NCBI RefSeq assembly: GCF_016863135.1
Contig: NZ_BOOH01000040.1
Span: 1-37,926, forward strand
Source: Planobispora longispora
GTDB lineage: Bacteria > Actinomycetota > Actinomycetes > Streptosporangiales > Streptosporangiaceae
Reading direction: 5' to 3'
Length of the DNA stretch: 37,926 nucleotides
Shown: positions 37,790 to 37,926 of the stretch, one piece after another
Position numbering within the stretch: the stretch's first letter is position 1
Layout: each line of letters opens with the position of its first letter
Translations under genes and position numbers: made by a program
The notes under the pieces: model-generated
Seen by the model: the letters and a program-made list of their open reading frames with translations, nothing else
Told to the model about the DNA's origin: nothing
Databases searched by the model: none

Positions 37790-37893
37790 CTGCGATGAGG
37801 TAACTCTAGCAGCCCCGCCAGGCGGAACGCACATCGTCACGGGTCGGGGCAGGGGCGGGGGCGGGGGCGAAAGCACGGGGGCGGAAAAGGCGC

Positions 37894-37926
37894 GGGGCCG
37901 GACGGTTCCCCCAACCGTCCGGCCCC
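37894..37926. terminator. Strong hairpin at the window end
   Basis: 14-bp perfect stem GGGGCCGGACGGTT / AACCGTCCGGCCCC with loop CCCCC, ending at the last base. It probably terminates a minus-strand or plus-strand gene beyond the window. Confidence 0.6.

Overview
This window looks like chromosome of a high-GC actinomycete, probably order Streptosporangiales (Streptosporangium/Nonomuraea-type). The reasons are very high GC3, GTG/TTG and leaderless starts, a sigma factor paired with a CU044_5270-type membrane protein, several actinobacterial DUF proteins (DUF6328, DUF4235, DUF6458, GPGG-motif) and PknB-type kinases with secreted sensor-like tails. The taxon is inference. There is no phage, transposase or CRISPR array.

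Layout. 1-4.0 kb: tail of a SAM methyltransferase, a sugar O-acetyltransferase, a second methyltransferase, and a sigma factor/CU044_5270 pair. 4.0-6.9 kb: a heparinase II/III-like enzyme whose start lies inside a LacI-type palindrome, then a membrane protein behind a 16-bp palindrome. 6.9-8.03 kb: the most unusual locus. A protein of unknown function begins inside a perfect 12-bp inverted repeat. It is followed by two tandem tRNA-like RNAs in circularly permuted order (T-arm and 3' acceptor strand first, then 5' acceptor strand and D-arm) and a strong terminator. 8.1-13.9 kb: a lipoprotein and a six-gene operon (YtrA-type GntR regulator plus two ABC systems) with its likely operator. 14.0-17.6 kb: the efeUOB iron/heme uptake operon with an IdeR/DtxR-type iron box. 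17.6-19.2 kb: divergent M56 peptidase and BlaI regulator, then tRNA-Lys.

19.3-25.1 kb holds small stress-type proteins (PRC-barrel, DUF6328, GPGG-motif, BON, DUF4235, DUF6458), a metallophosphoesterase, a GT4 glycosyltransferase, a nucleotidyltransferase and a shikimate-kinase-like protein. Several have GTTT-N13-15-GGGWAN promoters typical of the SigB/SigH stress family. Long palindromes and short tandem repeats lie between them. 25.1-27.3 kb: a DUF305 lipoprotein, an AA10 lytic polysaccharide monooxygenase with a CBM5/12 module, and a decayed M14 carboxypeptidase. 27.3-33.7 kb: a coupled operon of two Ser/Thr kinases and two membrane-anchored proteins sharing one kind of extracellular domain. 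33.7-37.9 kb: a small conserved protein, RecD2-like helicase, a second metallophosphoesterase with a 12-codon upstream ORF, and a second tRNA-Lys with the same mature sequence as the first.

The best candidate for something new is the 6.9-8.03 kb locus. The permuted RNAs fit either bacterial Y RNAs of the tRNA-mimicking (YrlA) kind, here without a Ro60/TROVE gene in the window, or permuted tRNA genes.
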